A stretch of DNA of 38,378 nt, from contig JAHLFS010000032.1 of NCBI GenBank assembly GCA_018883675.1, positions 1 through 38,378 on the forward strand, written 5' to 3'. Below, piece after piece: positions 1 through 10,477 of the stretch. The position numbers and the translations under genes are program-made. Under the pieces are notes generated by a model. It made no database searches. It was not told the origin of the DNA and saw nothing but the letters and a program-made list of their open reading frames with translations. The DNA is from Candidatus Paralactobacillus gallistercoris. Its GTDB lineage: Bacteria; Bacillota; Bacilli; Lactobacillales; Lactobacillaceae. Every line of letters starts with the position of its first letter. Position 1 is the stretch's first letter.

Positions 1-41
1 ATTTTTAATTGTCCAACTAACTTTAAATAAGCAAATCACGC

Positions 42-70
42 AAAAAGGCGTGCTGACAAGCAGTACGCCT
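42..70 (-). terminator. Rho-independent terminator of murF
   Basis: Reading leftward, the arms AGGCGT and ACGCCT (46-51 and 65-70), extended by a CTG/CAG inner stem, are followed by a run of T residues (complement of 42-46). It lies 28 bp beyond the murF stop. Bases 1-41 hold nothing I can identify. Confidence 0.75.
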
Positions 71-97
71 CTTTATGAAATTTAGATGACAATTATA

Positions 98-1477
98 TTA
101 ATCTGTTTGTAATGCAACTAAAACATTTTCAAGATGCATGCCATGACTGCCTTTAAGCATAATAATATCAGCAGGAGTAATATCGGCTTGTAAAGCCGCA
201 ATCATGGCTGCTTGTTGCCCTAATGGGTAATAATGCAAATGCGCAGCATCATACTTATCTTTTAATGCTGTTGCTAAAACATGCACTTCATTACCATATA
301 AGTAAACTTCGTTAATAATTTGCGGATCTAATGCGGCGGCAATGCTGCTATGCAGTTGTTGACTAGCATCACCTAATTCCAACATATCGCCAATTACCGC
401 AATCCGCCGGCCAGTAGTCGCTACTTTACCGAAACTACGTAAAACCGCGCGTAAGGCTGTAGGATTAGAATTATAAACATCACTTAAAATGCGTTCGCCT
501 TTGCTACCGACTAACCATTGCGTCCGGTTTTTAGTAACTTGAAAATCAGCTAATGCTGCTTGCATTTTTTCTGGTTTAATGTGGAAACGCCGTCCTACCA
601 GCAATGCTGCTAAAGCATTATTAACATTGTAAGCACCAATCATTGGAATACTAAACGTTAAGTCCGGCCACTTATTCAATGTAAAAGTAGTATGGTCGCT
701 CATTGCATTAATAGTTTCTGGGTAAAGATCATTATCATGATTATTACCGAAACGTTTTAAATCAACATTAAGATCCTTAACGCGTTCATTTAATAATGGT
801 TCATCGCCATTATAAACTAATAGCCCATCTTCTTTAAGACCATGCGTAATTTCCATTTTAGCATCGGCAATTTTGGCACGCGTTCCAAAGAACTCAATAT
901 GTGCTTCACCAATCATCGTGATTACTGCCACATCCGGTTTAACCAAGTTACTTAAAAAATCTAATTGGCCGGGACGATCCATGCCCATTTCAATAACTAA
1001 AATTTCTGTATTAGTTTTCATCCCCAAAATCGTCATTGGCACGCCAATTTCATTATTAAAATTATCTTGGGTTTTATGAACATTAAATTGCGTAGCTAAA
1101 ACAGCGGCAATCATATCTTTAGTAGTAGTCTTACCATTACTACCAGTAACAGCTACTACTTTAGGATTTACTTTCATTAATAAATAATATTGTGCTAGCT
1201 TTTGTAATGCTTTTAGCGGATTATCAACCACTAAAATTGGCATATCAACTGGGCAATCACCGTGATCGGCTTGCCAAAAACTAGCCACTGCACCTGCTGC
1301 TTGTGCTTGTTTAATAAATTCATGACCATCACGTGCCCCATCTAATGGCACAAATAATGCTCCTGGTTGTAATTGGCGCGTATCAAAAGCAACACTTGAA
1401 ACTTCAATATCTTGCCATGCTGATACATCATTTTGAGCACCAACTACATTAGCAATTTCAGTAAGTTGCATTTCCAT
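98..1477 (-). CDS. murF: UDP-N-acetylmuramoyl-tripeptide--D-alanyl-D-alanine ligase (MurF)
   Basis: Cytoplasmic Mur ligase that adds D-Ala-D-Ala to UDP-MurNAc-tripeptide, the last soluble step of peptidoglycan precursor synthesis. Seen: N-terminal uridine-binding domain (FDTRQLQPGALFV, residues 31-43), the ATP loop VTGSNGKTTT (110-119), central NNEIGVP and NVNNALAALL segments, and a C-terminal domain with SDVYNSNPTA and GDMLELG. At 459 residues it is the normal length. The first ATG is preferred over the ATG two codons later because AAGGAG ends 10 nt upstream. It follows an unknown gene by 25 bp on the same strand, so the two probably share a transcript. Confidence 0.95.
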   Translation of the reverse strand: MEMQLTEIANVVGAQNDVSAWQDIEVSSVAFDTRQLQPGALFVPLDGARDGHEFIKQAQAAGAVASFWQADHGDCPVDMPILVVDNPLKALQKLAQYYLLMKVNPKVVAVTGSNGKTTTKDMIAAVLATQFNVHKTQDNFNNEIGVPMTILGMKTNTEILVIEMGMDRPGQLDFLSNLVKPDVAVITMIGEAHIEFFGTRAKIADAKMEITHGLKEDGLLVYNGDEPLLNERVKDLNVDLKRFGNNHDNDLYPETINAMSDHTTFTLNKWPDLTFSIPMIGAYNVNNALAALLVGRRFHIKPEKMQAALADFQVTKNRTQWLVGSKGERILSDVYNSNPTALRAVLRSFGKVATTGRRIAVIGDMLELGDASQQLHSSIAAALDPQIINEVYLYGNEVHVLATALKDKYDAAHLHYYPLGQQAAMIAALQADITPADIIMLKGSHGMHLENVLVALQTD

Positions 1478-1502
1478 AAAAATAAATCTCCTTAAAACAA
1501 TA

Positions 1503-2249
1503 TTATGACTCTACTAACGAAAGTTCCCACTCATTAGCATGGAGTATAAAAGATAAAATGCCGGCTGGTAATGCTTTTTCATCATTCCAACCACTATCAT
1601 TAATTACTAGATGCGACATATAATACAACGGGATTTGTAAAACACCTTGCTTAGTACGCATCTGCGTAAATTCAAAGACAATTCCTTGAATCATCAATGA
1701 ACGTAACTGGTTAAAAATATCCACACTAAGCGGCGTCAAATGAGCTTGGCGTAACCGTAACCACCACGACTGACTATTTTCACGCGTACGAATATGACGC
1801 AACAACGCCGTATTAAACACATGATAAAAGCGTTCCAAATAACGATAATACGTTTTATTCATACCATTCGGCAAGTCTAAATAAACAAAACGATTACCTA
1901 GTTTATAATAAAACGGTGAATGCAAATAAGTCGAGGTATGACTTAAATATAATAATTCTGCAACCTCATATGGCGTAACTTCTTCTAAATAGCTATCTTG
2001 TTGGTAATCAATCCACTTCCGCAGACCTATTTTCCGATCATTAAAATAACATTTAATCGCATCAACATCAGATAAAATATTAAAGCCGGTATGGGGATCA
2101 ATTAATTCATCATAATTAACCGGTGTTAATAATAACAAATGTTCCGGTAACGTTGTTAAACTTTGAAAAAAATCAACTGCACTAATCCCATATGATAATA
2201 CAATATTCTCAACCGTTCCCAAATGTACGTAAATAATATCCCGATTCAT
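1503..2249 (-). CDS. conserved hypothetical protein, 248 aa
   Basis: I do not recognise a family. The protein is soluble-looking, with no signal peptide or membrane segment, and rich in Leu, Tyr and His. It starts MNRDIIYVHLGTVENIV and has aromatic-rich stretches such as YYKLGNRFVYLDLP and a WWLRLRQAHL segment. It lies 25 bp upstream of murF on the same strand and is divergent from the MFS gene. The ribosome binding site is weak (GTGGAA before ATG). Base and codon use match its neighbours, which argues against recent transfer. It could be a lineage-specific partner of murF, but nothing in the sequence shows a function. Confidence 0.75.
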   Translation of the reverse strand: MNRDIIYVHLGTVENIVLSYGISAVDFFQSLTTLPEHLLLLTPVNYDELIDPHTGFNILSDVDAIKCYFNDRKIGLRKWIDYQQDSYLEEVTPYEVAELLYLSHTSTYLHSPFYYKLGNRFVYLDLPNGMNKTYYRYLERFYHVFNTALLRHIRTRENSQSWWLRLRQAHLTPLSVDIFNQLRSLMIQGIVFEFTQMRTKQGVLQIPLYYMSHLVINDSGWNDEKALPAGILSFILHANEWELSLVES

Positions 2250-2377
2250 ACTTTTTCCACTTCATCAAATTAGTTGCTATTATTCTATCATAATCACATC
2301 ACTAATATTATTGCAGTTACTTATCATTTTGTTCACAAAACTGGTTATTTCCACCATGAAATATTATCATAATAGAC

Positions 2378-2400
2378 TATAATATTTTTGAAAAGGAGGA
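2378..2400 (+). promoter_or_regulatory. -10 box and strong Shine-Dalgarno of the MFS gene
   Basis: TATAAT (2378-2383) lies just before AAAAGGAGGA (2391-2400). No convincing -35 hexamer is visible 16-18 nt upstream. A transcript starting near 2390 would have almost no leader before the ribosome binding site. An in-frame TGA at 2389-2391 means the reading frame can only open after it. Confidence 0.5.
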
Positions 2401-2406
2401 ATTACT

Positions 2407-3615
2407 ACGTCACATTCAACAGTTCCTGAATGGCAACATAACTTACACGTATTGTGGTTTGGTAATTTTACGATTGCCATGGGTTATAACTTAGTTATGC
2501 CATTCATGTCACTATATATTCGGCAATTAGGTAACTTTAATGCCGCCCAGTTAAACTTTTGGAGTGGTTTTTCATTTTCAATCACATTTTTGGTATCAGC
2601 CATTATGGCTCCAATGTGGGGCAAATTAGCCGATCGCCACGGGCGTAAGCTAATTTTAATGTGTACTTCATTCGGAATGGCAACCATGCTTGGCTTAATG
2701 GGAACAGTTCAAAATGTCTACGAACTTTTGCTGCTGCGTTTAGGTCAAGGATTTTTTGCCGGTTATGTCAGCAACACCACGGCGTTAATTGCGACTAGCG
2801 CACCACAAGAACACAGTGGTAAAGCAATTAGTACCTTGTCAACTGGTACCACATCAGGAATGCTGATTGGACCATTACTTGGTGGGATAATTGCGCAAGC
2901 AGTCGGCTATCGGCATACTTTTTTCATTACAAGTGCGACTGATTATATTGTTTTCTTATTAACCACGTTTTTGGTACACGAAGAGTACTTCCAACCGGTT
3001 ACAACGTTGCATATGAATGCTAAAAAGGTCTTTAAACAACTACGTTATCCGCAAGTGATCATTGGGATGATGGTTACGACCATGATTATTCAAGCTTCTA
3101 ATAATTCTATCTCACCAATTATTAGTTTATACATTCGGCAATTACTGCACGGTCATGGTAAAGTAGCCTTAATCAGCGGCATTATTGCCGCCTTACCCGG
3201 AATTGCCAACTTATGTGTTGCGTCACGTTTTGGTGCTTTAGGTGATAAAATCGGCACACAAAAAATTTTAATTGCGGGATTATTACTAGCGTTGTGCGTT
3301 TATATTCCCCAAGCGTTTGTCCATAACGTTTGGCAACTAGCTGGATTACGCCTATTAGTTGGTATTTCTGACGCTGCCTTAATTCCGCAGGTGCAAACAT
3401 TATTATCAAAATATGCACCACATGAATTTTCCGGACGCATATTTAGTTACAATCAATCATTCCAGTTTATGGGAAATGTCATTGGCCCTATGATTGGTTC
3501 ATTTGTATCTAATATTGGCGGTTATAGTAGTGTTTTCTTATCAACAACTTTCTTAATTGTTATCAATTTAATCTGGGTAACAATTAATACCCGGCAAATT
3601 CGCAATAATCATTAA
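2407..3615 (+). CDS. MFS drug:H+ antiporter, DHA1-type; probable ACG start
   Basis: Twelve-helix major facilitator exporter. Seen: motif A GKLADRHGRKLI after helix 2, the antiporter-type motif C (GMLIGPLLGGII) in helix 5, and a second motif-A-like loop GALGDKIGTQK midway. The substrate cannot be told. The start is unusual. A perfect GGAGGA (2395-2400) sits 6 nt before ACG 2407, and no ATG, GTG or TTG occurs in frame until TTG 2452, which is 51 nt beyond the Shine-Dalgarno. Reading from ACG gives the N-terminus M/T-S-H-S-T-V-P-E-W, a plausible cytoplasmic leader before helix 1; starting at TTG 2452 would remove it. The gene is divergent from the hypothetical gene on its left. Confidence 0.88.
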   Translation, partial: TSHSTVPEWQHNLHVLWFGNFTIAMGYNLVMPFMSLYIRQLGNFNAAQLNFWSGFSFSITFLVSAIMAPMWGKLADRHGRKLILMCTSFGMATMLGLMGTVQNVYELLLLRLGQGFFAGYVSNTTALIATSAPQEHSGKAISTLSTGTTSGMLIGPLLGGIIAQAVGYRHTFFITSATDYIVFLLTTFLVHEEYFQPVTTLHMNAKKVFKQLRYPQVIIGMMVTTMIIQASNNSISPIISLYIRQLLHGHGKVALISGIIAALPGIANLCVASRFGALGDKIGTQKILIAGLLLALCVYIPQAFVHNVWQLAGLRLLVGISDAALIPQVQTLLSKYAPHEFSGRIFSYNQSFQFMGNVIGPMIGSFVSNIGGYSSVFLSTTFLIVINLIWVTINTRQIRNNH

Positions 3616-3616
3616 A

Positions 3617-3653
3617 TAAAAAAGGTTGTGGTCCAAAGACCACAACCTTTTTT
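3617..3653. terminator. bidirectional terminator between the MFS gene and rpmE2
   Basis: Perfect stem GGTTGTGGTC / GACCACAACC with loop CAAA (3634-3637), flanked by A-runs on the left and T-runs on the right. It can terminate the MFS transcript rightward and the rpmE2 transcript leftward. Confidence 0.9.
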
Positions 3654-3663
3654 ATTAATCAGC

Positions 3664-3921
3664 TTATTTATTGTCTGATGTAAAACCGTATTTCTTGTTG
3701 AAGCGTTCAACACGACCATCAGCCTTAGCAAATTTTTGCTTACCTGTGTAGAATGGGTGTGAATCTGATGTAACTTCAACACGGATTAATGGGTAAGTAT
3801 TACCGTCTTCCCATTTAACAGTTTCATTAGAGGTTGCTGTTGAACCTGAAATGAATTTGTAACCTGTTGATGAATCCATGAAAACTACGGGATGGTAATC
3901 TGGATGAATACCTTTCTTCAT
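3664..3921 (-). CDS. rpmE2: 50S ribosomal protein L31 type B
   Basis: Large-subunit ribosomal protein. At 85 residues, with no CxxC zinc pair, it is the zinc-independent type B form ([16 protein letters not shown]...; [23 protein letters not shown]). AAAGGAG precedes the ATG by 10 nt. It is the last gene of the murA-rho-rpmE2 strand block, but it has its own promoter and a hairpin leader in the 115-bp gap after rho, so it is probably regulated separately. Type A/type B L31 pairs often exchange under zinc limitation; whether a type A copy exists elsewhere cannot be seen here. Confidence 0.95.
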   Translation of the reverse strand: MKKGIHPDYHPVVFMDSSTGYKFISGSTATSNETVKWEDGNTYPLIRVEVTSDSHPFYTGKQKFAKADGRVERFNKKYGFTSDNK

Positions 3922-3941
3922 AATCTAAGCGCTCCTTTGCC

Positions 3942-4029
3942 CTGATTCTGCTCAAAATGCCTTGCGAATCAGAGATTAATATTGTGTATTAACGTGTTAA
4001 ATGCTAGCATATTCAGCCTAAAATTACAA
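3942..4029 (-). promoter_or_regulatory. rpmE2 promoter and hairpin leader (candidate L31 autoregulatory RNA)
   Basis: On the minus strand TTGTAA (4024-4029) and TAGCAT (4001-4006), preceded by TGC, are spaced 17 bp. The predicted start is near 3994. The resulting leader of about 70 nt carries a CTGATTC/GAATCAG stem (3966-3972 with 3942-3948) ending about 8 nt before the ribosome binding site AAAGGAG. L31 leaders that bind L31 are known from several bacterial groups; assignment of this one is an inference from position and shape. Confidence 0.5.
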
Positions 4030-4036
4030 GTTACGA

Positions 4037-5350
4037 TTAATCATTAGTAGGTTTGCGACGCATTACATGCCGCTTGGGCATTGCACTAGCCGCTTCAATC
4101 GTTTGCATCTGTGCTAAAAATGCGGCATTATCCGGCGTATTCTTTAGGAATTTTAAGATCTGTTCAGTATTAGTAATTGTATCTTTGCCCATATTACGCC
4201 GTAATTTATAAATTGTTTCTAATGTCTTTTTATCTTGTAACAATTCTTCTTTACGCGTACCCGATTTTACTAAATCAATGGCTGGAAAAATCCGGTGCTC
4301 GGCCAAATCACGCGAAAGCATCATTTCTAAGTTACCGGTGCCTTTAAATTCTTCGTAAATAACATCATCCATTCGGCTCCCCGTATCAATTAAGGCGGTA
4401 GCTAAAATGGTTAAGCTGCCCCCTTCTTCAATATTACGCGCCGCGCCAAAAAATTTTTTTGGACGATAAAAAGCAGCTGGATCAATCCCACCAGATAAAG
4501 TGCGTCCAGATGGTGGTGTTGTTAAATTATAAGCCCGGGTCATACGGGTTAATGAATCAACCAAAATCACAACATCCCGTTTATCTTCAACTAAGCGTTC
4601 GGCCCGTTCCAAAACTAGTTCAGAAACCCGCACGTGATTTTGTACTTGTTGGTCAAATGTTGATGAAACCACATCACCTTTCACCGAACGTTCAATATCG
4701 GTTACTTCTTCAGGACGTTCATCAATTAATAACACAATTAAATAAACATCAGGATAATTAGTCGTAATGCCATTAGCGATTGCTTTTAATAAACTCGTTT
4801 TCCCGGCTTTAGGTGGCGCCACAATTAGCCCCCGCTGGCCAAAACCAACTGGTGTAAACAAATCAATGACACGTGTTGATAACGCAGCTTGGGTAGTAGC
4901 AAGCTTCATTTGTTTATTAGGGTAAATAGCTGTTAAGGCTGGAAAATGTGGCCGTTGGGTAGCTTCTTCGGGATCCTTACCATTAACCGTATCAACGTGC
5001 ATTAAACCATAAAAATGTTCTTTGGGCTTCGGCGCACGGGCTTCACCGGTAACAAAATCACCATTTCGTAAACCAAAACGCCGAATTTGCGAAGCAGAAA
5101 TATAAACATCTTCTTGAGAAGGACCATAATTAATTGGTCGTAAAAAACCATAGCCTTCATCCGCAATAATATCCAAAACGCCTTCCATTGTAGTAAAACC
5201 TTGTTCTTTCGCTTGCGCACGTAAAACCGCTAGTGAAAGTTCTTTTTTATTCATTTTGCTATAATAAGGTATTTTGTATTCACGGGCGTATTGATAAATT
5301 TGCTTAAGCGTTTGGTTTTGCAACTCGCCCATTGTTAAATAATCGCTCAT
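4037..5350 (-). CDS. rho: transcription termination factor Rho
   Basis: Hexameric RNA-dependent ATPase that ends transcription at Rho-dependent sites. Seen: N-terminal Rho_N helical region (residues 1-50), an OSB/cold-shock RNA-binding domain (about 55-120, with GYGFLRP and DVYIS), P-loop APPKAGKTS (178-186), Walker [17 protein letters not shown], and the C-terminal Q/R-loop part with GTGNLEM and [13 protein letters not shown]. At 437 residues it lacks the long low-complexity insertion of some Gram-positive Rho proteins. The start follows TAAGG and lies 11 bp after murA, so rho is probably co-transcribed with murA. Confidence 0.96.
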   Translation of the reverse strand: MSDYLTMGELQNQTLKQIYQYAREYKIPYYSKMNKKELSLAVLRAQAKEQGFTTMEGVLDIIADEGYGFLRPINYGPSQEDVYISASQIRRFGLRNGDFVTGEARAPKPKEHFYGLMHVDTVNGKDPEEATQRPHFPALTAIYPNKQMKLATTQAALSTRVIDLFTPVGFGQRGLIVAPPKAGKTSLLKAIANGITTNYPDVYLIVLLIDERPEEVTDIERSVKGDVVSSTFDQQVQNHVRVSELVLERAERLVEDKRDVVILVDSLTRMTRAYNLTTPPSGRTLSGGIDPAAFYRPKKFFGAARNIEEGGSLTILATALIDTGSRMDDVIYEEFKGTGNLEMMLSRDLAEHRIFPAIDLVKSGTRKEELLQDKKTLETIYKLRRNMGKDTITNTEQILKFLKNTPDNAAFLAQMQTIEAASAMPKRHVMRRKPTND

Positions 5351-5361
5351 AATAATTTGCC

Positions 5362-6624
5362 TTAATCCGTTACAATTTCAACATCAGCGCCAAGTCCTTG
5401 TAGTTTTTGGACTACATGACTATAACCACGCAAGATATTTTCTACTTTAGTAATTGTTGTGTCGCCTTCTGCCATTAAGCCGGCGGTCATGACGCATGCG
5501 CCGCCACGAATTTCATCAGCCGTAACAATCGCCCCGTGCAAATGTTCCGCATGTTGAATAACAATCGTATTATTTTCAACCCGAATATCAGCACCCATCC
5601 GTACTAATTGCGGGACATGACTGACACGCTTAGGATAAATATTATCAATAACGACACTTTGTCCATGTGCTTTTAACAATAATGGTGTCATCGGTTGCTG
5701 TAAATCAGTCGCAAAACCTGGATAAGGATTAGTTTCAACCGTAATTGCTCGTAAGTCACCAGAAGGATACACAAAAATACTATCTTCCGTCATATCCATT
5801 TTGACGCCCATTGCTTCTAACTTAGCCAAAAAAGCGTCTAAGTGTTCTAAAATAACGTTCTTAACATTAATACCATCACCGACAGCAGCAGCCATGGATA
5901 AGTATGTGCCAGTTTCAATGCGATCAGGAATAATGGTATGGGCATTATTCGAACGCAGATGTGCCACGCCTTCAATTCGGATCACATTGGTACCAGCGCC
6001 GCGAATATGCGCACCCATATTATTAAGAAAAGTTGCCAAATCAATGATTTCTGGCTCCCGTGCCACGTTTTCAATAATTGTTTGGCCCTTAGCTTTAACA
6101 GCCGCTAATAATAAGTTCATGGTAGCACCGACTGATGCCATATCTAAAACAATATGCGCACCGTGTAACCCAGCTGTTGGTGCTTGTAGTACCATTACAC
6201 CATTATTGTCAGTTACTTTAGCACCTAAAGCTTCAAAACCTTTAATATGCTGATCAATTGGTCGCGCTCCAATATCATCGCCACCAGGTAAACCAACTTC
6301 AGCTTTCCCAAAGCGACTTAATAATGCACCCATAAAGTAATAAGATGCACGTAATGTTTTAACTTTTTCATTAGAAAGTGGTTTAGAAATGATACCGGTC
6401 GGATCGATTTGTAACCGATCACCATTAAAATCTGAGGGTACATTCATATCTGCTAAAATAGCACGAAGGTTTTTAACATCTTGAATGTGAGGTACGCTAT
6501 CTAACGTTACTGGAGTCTCAGATAAGATACTAGCTGGAATAATCGCAACGGTACTATTCTTAGCACCGCTAATTACAACTTCACCAGATAGTTTCTTGCC
6601 TCCATGAATGATCATTTTGCTCAT
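5362..6624 (-). CDS. murA: UDP-N-acetylglucosamine 1-carboxyvinyltransferase (MurA) with Asp in place of the fosfomycin-target Cys
   Basis: Transfers enolpyruvate from PEP to UDP-GlcNAc, the committed step of peptidoglycan synthesis. Seen: SGAKN with Lys22, RAS near 92-94, the catalytic loop [14 protein letters not shown] (from 113), [15 protein letters not shown] with the catalytic Asp, and the terminal ILRGYSHVV Arg. E. coli MurA has GGC(T)IGARP with Cys115; here the aligned residue is Asp116. Cys-to-Asp MurA enzymes (for example M. tuberculosis) are active but not alkylated by fosfomycin, so natural insensitivity is inferred. Low-GC bacteria commonly carry two MurA copies; the second is not in this window. 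Linked to rho with an 11-bp gap. Confidence 0.96.
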   Translation of the reverse strand: MSKMIIHGGKKLSGEVVISGAKNSTVAIIPASILSETPVTLDSVPHIQDVKNLRAILADMNVPSDFNGDRLQIDPTGIISKPLSNEKVKTLRASYYFMGALLSRFGKAEVGLPGGDDIGARPIDQHIKGFEALGAKVTDNNGVMVLQAPTAGLHGAHIVLDMASVGATMNLLLAAVKAKGQTIIENVAREPEIIDLATFLNNMGAHIRGAGTNVIRIEGVAHLRSNNAHTIIPDRIETGTYLSMAAAVGDGINVKNVILEHLDAFLAKLEAMGVKMDMTEDSIFVYPSGDLRAITVETNPYPGFATDLQQPMTPLLLKAHGQSVVIDNIYPKRVSHVPQLVRMGADIRVENNTIVIQHAEHLHGAIVTADEIRGGACVMTAGLMAEGDTTITKVENILRGYSHVVQKLQGLGADVEIVTD

Positions 6625-6663
6625 TTAATAGAATCCTCGCTAATCAAAATCACTTTGAAGGAC

Positions 6664-6684
6664 TACGATAACTAAATTATCGTA
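6664..6684. repeat. 8-bp inverted repeat in the murA leader
   Basis: TACGATAA and TTATCGTA (arms 6664-6671 and 6677-6684, 5-nt spacer) lie about 40 bp upstream of the murA ATG. There is no T-run, so it is not a terminator. It may be an operator or an mRNA 5' hairpin; its role is unknown. Confidence 0.4.
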
Positions 6685-6811
6685 CTTCGCAATATTTTTA
6701 AATATAATTACAGTACAACATATTAAATCATAAAAAAATTTATATTAAAATACAAGTTATTTTGACATGCTTTACATGACATTTACCATGCTAAGATCAC
6801 TTAGTTAATAT

Positions 6812-6842
6812 AAAAAAAGATCAGCAGAGCTGATCTTTTTTT
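6812..6842. terminator. terminator of the LPATG surface-protein gene
   Basis: GATCAGC/GCTGATC stem with loop AGA (6826-6828), with seven A on the left and seven T on the right. In the leftward direction it lies 17 bp beyond the surface-protein stop. Confidence 0.9.
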
Positions 6843-6858
6843 ATTATTTAATATTTAA

Positions 6859-8547
6859 TTAATGACGCCGTTGTTTACGTTTATTAAGTCCTAAACTTGC
6901 CAAAATGCCAGCACCTAACACGGCTAGAACACCCCAACCACGATGGTTGATAGTGTTACCAGTTGCTGGTAACTTCATTTTCGTAATCGTCGGTAAAGTT
7001 ACTTGGGTCATAACTGGCTGGGTACCATTGTTATCTGTTGTTGTCTTTAAGTTAATTGTGGTGTTACTACCATTATTTAATGAACCATATTCAGTAGAGT
7101 TAGCACCATTTATCGTACTATTCGTATTACCAGTATTGGCAACTGGTTGGTTAGCTTCAGCGGCTTGTAAGGCAGCCAAAGCTTGTTGATAGGCTTGTTC
7201 AGCTTGCGCATCAGCTAGTTGTTGTTGGGCTTGTTGTAATTGCCGTTGCGCATTGCTTAATGCTGCTTGAGCATTTTGTAATTGCTGTTGCGCTTGATTT
7301 AACGCATTATCAGCTTGTTGTTTGGTTTGTTGTGCATTACTTAATGCTTGGTTAGCGGCATTTAATTTATTTTGGGCGGCCGTTGCTGCTTGTTGGGCTT
7401 GTGTTAAGGCCGCTTGGGCTTGCTTAGCATCGTTTTGGGCTGTTGTTAAAGCTTGACGTGCGGCGGCAGCTTGTTGATTAGCATTTGTTAACTGCTGTTG
7501 GGCTGCATTCATGGCCTTAATGGCATTGTCATAGCGCTTTTTAGCATCAAGATAATTATCATAAGTTTGTTGCGCCTGTTCAGCTTTTTTCTTTAAAGCA
7601 GGATATTGCCGGGCAGCCGTTGTATATACGCTTTCGGCTTGTGTATGTTGCTTGTTTAAGGAATTATATTTTGCCGTCGCTTGCGCTTCAGCTTGATCAG
7701 CAGCACTTAAAGCAGCAGAAGCAGCGGCAATTTGTTGTGAATTACCACCACTTAAAGCATTAGCGTAAGCTTCCGAAGCAGCGAAATATTTATCAGCAGC
7801 GGATTGGCAGGCTTGATTAGCACTATTAACCGCACCTTCCAAACTATTCATTGCCGAATAAGCGGAATTAACTGCTTGGGAAGCAGTATTAGCGGCTTGT
7901 TGCGCGAATGAAGCAGCTTGGCTAAGCGTACTTTCATTACCTAATGAATTCATTTGGGCACTTGCTTGACTAGCAGCAGCACTGTTCGCACTAATTGCGC
8001 TTTGGGCACTGGTTGCAGCACTAGTAGCGCTATTAATAGTATTTTGGACGCTGCTAGCTGTTGAATTAGCTTGACTTAATTGTTGTGATGCTTGACTAAC
8101 AGCATTTTGCGCTGAATTAGCATCTTGTTGCGCACTTGCTTGAGCTTGGGAAGCATTTTGATATGCAGAATTAGCACTATTAGCTACTTGTTGCGCAGAA
8201 CTTACCGCTTGTGATGCTTGCGAAACACTTTGTGTTGCTGAATTAATTGCTTGCGATGCTTGTGAAATTTGTTGATTAGCATTGCTAATATTTTGTGAGG
8301 CATTTTGCACTGCGCTTTGGGTTGCACTTAAATGTGCTTGTGCACTAGTTACGTTTTGGGAAGCCTGTGATGCGGCTTGTGAAGTTTGGCTTACTTGACT
8401 TTCAGCATTAGCTAAAGTCGTTTTACTATGATTGGTTGTAGGCGCAGTTGTTGCGGCATGAACGTTGTTTTGATCGATCATGGTACTACCAATTAACGCG
8501 CCACCTAAAGCAACGGTACCGAGCAAAACCTTTTGACCCTTCTTCAT
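6859..8547 (-). CDS. LPXTG (LPATG) cell-wall-anchored coiled-coil surface protein
   Basis: 562-residue secreted protein covalently attached to peptidoglycan by sortase. Seen: signal peptide MKKGQKVLLGTVALGGALIG ending near VHAA (about residue 32); a very long Ala/Ser/Gln/Asn region (about 45-465) made of SQASQ-, NANQQ- and QQAQQ-like repeats with heptad-like spacing, predicted to form an extended coiled coil; a short Thr/Asn linker; the sorting signal LPATG at 526-530, a hydrophobic helix, and the tail KRKQRRH. No YSIRK motif. A single Cys occurs in NQACQSAAD. No adhesion domain is recognisable, so it may be a rod-like or aggregation protein. It has its own promoter region and terminator and stands alone between murA and pyrG. 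Confidence 0.92.
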   Translation of the reverse strand: MKKGQKVLLGTVALGGALIGSTMIDQNNVHAATTAPTTNHSKTTLANAESQVSQTSQAASQASQNVTSAQAHLSATQSAVQNASQNISNANQQISQASQAINSATQSVSQASQAVSSAQQVANSANSAYQNASQAQASAQQDANSAQNAVSQASQQLSQANSTASSVQNTINSATSAATSAQSAISANSAAASQASAQMNSLGNESTLSQAASFAQQAANTASQAVNSAYSAMNSLEGAVNSANQACQSAADKYFAASEAYANALSGGNSQQIAAASAALSAADQAEAQATAKYNSLNKQHTQAESVYTTAARQYPALKKKAEQAQQTYDNYLDAKKRYDNAIKAMNAAQQQLTNANQQAAAARQALTTAQNDAKQAQAALTQAQQAATAAQNKLNAANQALSNAQQTKQQADNALNQAQQQLQNAQAALSNAQRQLQQAQQQLADAQAEQAYQQALAALQAAEANQPVANTGNTNSTINGANSTEYGSLNNGSNTTINLKTTTDNNGTQPVMTQVTLPTITKMKLPATGNTINHRGWGVLAVLGAGILASLGLNKRKQRRH

Positions 8548-8693
8548 TAATTATCTTCCTTCCTTTTTTACGTTTATTCTTATGCTTATTATAAGGTATA
8601 TACCACGAATTGATGTTAATTTTCACTCATTTATCAACAAAAGAACCGACGTTATTCAATCTAAGACGCTATTGGCACGTTAATATTAAAAAA

Positions 8694-8719
8694 AAGCAGG
8701 AACTAATTAGTTCCTGCTT
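8694..8719 (-). terminator. pyrG terminator
   Basis: Perfect palindromic stem AAGCAGGAACT / AGTTCCTGCTT around AATT, followed on the minus strand by eight T residues (complement of 8688-8695). It lies 32 bp beyond the pyrG stop. Confidence 0.9.
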
Positions 8720-8751
8720 CATAAGTTAGCCATGTTATTTTCAAATTTTAA

Positions 8752-10392
<1,641 letters not shown>

Positions 10393-10424
10393 TTAATGTG
10401 TTTTTAGGGAAATAAAAATAAAAA

Positions 10425-10449
10425 GTTCCCTATTCAGTGAATAGGGAAC
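10425..10449 (-). terminator. pyrG leader attenuator (intrinsic terminator)
   Basis: Minus-strand stem GTTCCCTATTC / GAATAGGGAAC with a 3-nt loop, followed by TTTTTATTTTT. It lies between the pyrG promoter and the pyrG ATG, so it must be bypassed for pyrG expression. Its 5' arm holds the pyrimidine tract TTCCCT, which can pair with a 5' poly-G extension of the transcript. Confidence 0.88.
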
Positions 10450-10458
10450 AACCGCTCT

Positions 10459-10477
10459 GCTTTACTAATAGTAAAGC
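10459..10477 (-). other. upstream hairpin of the pyrG leader
   Basis: GCTTTACT/AGTAAAGC (8 bp, loop of 3) begins 4 nt after the proposed GGGC start and precedes the attenuator. It may hold the early transcript compactly; function inferred only. Confidence 0.55.

Noticed and set aside
7190-8450. Repeat array or CRISPR-like structure
   Set aside because: The repeated DNA is codon-driven (Ala/Ser/Gln) inside an intact surface-protein gene; units are irregular and there are no spacers.
8595-8604. GGTATATACC palindrome upstream of the surface-protein gene as an operator
   Set aside because: It is only 10 bp and overlaps the probable promoter spacer; too short to claim without conservation.
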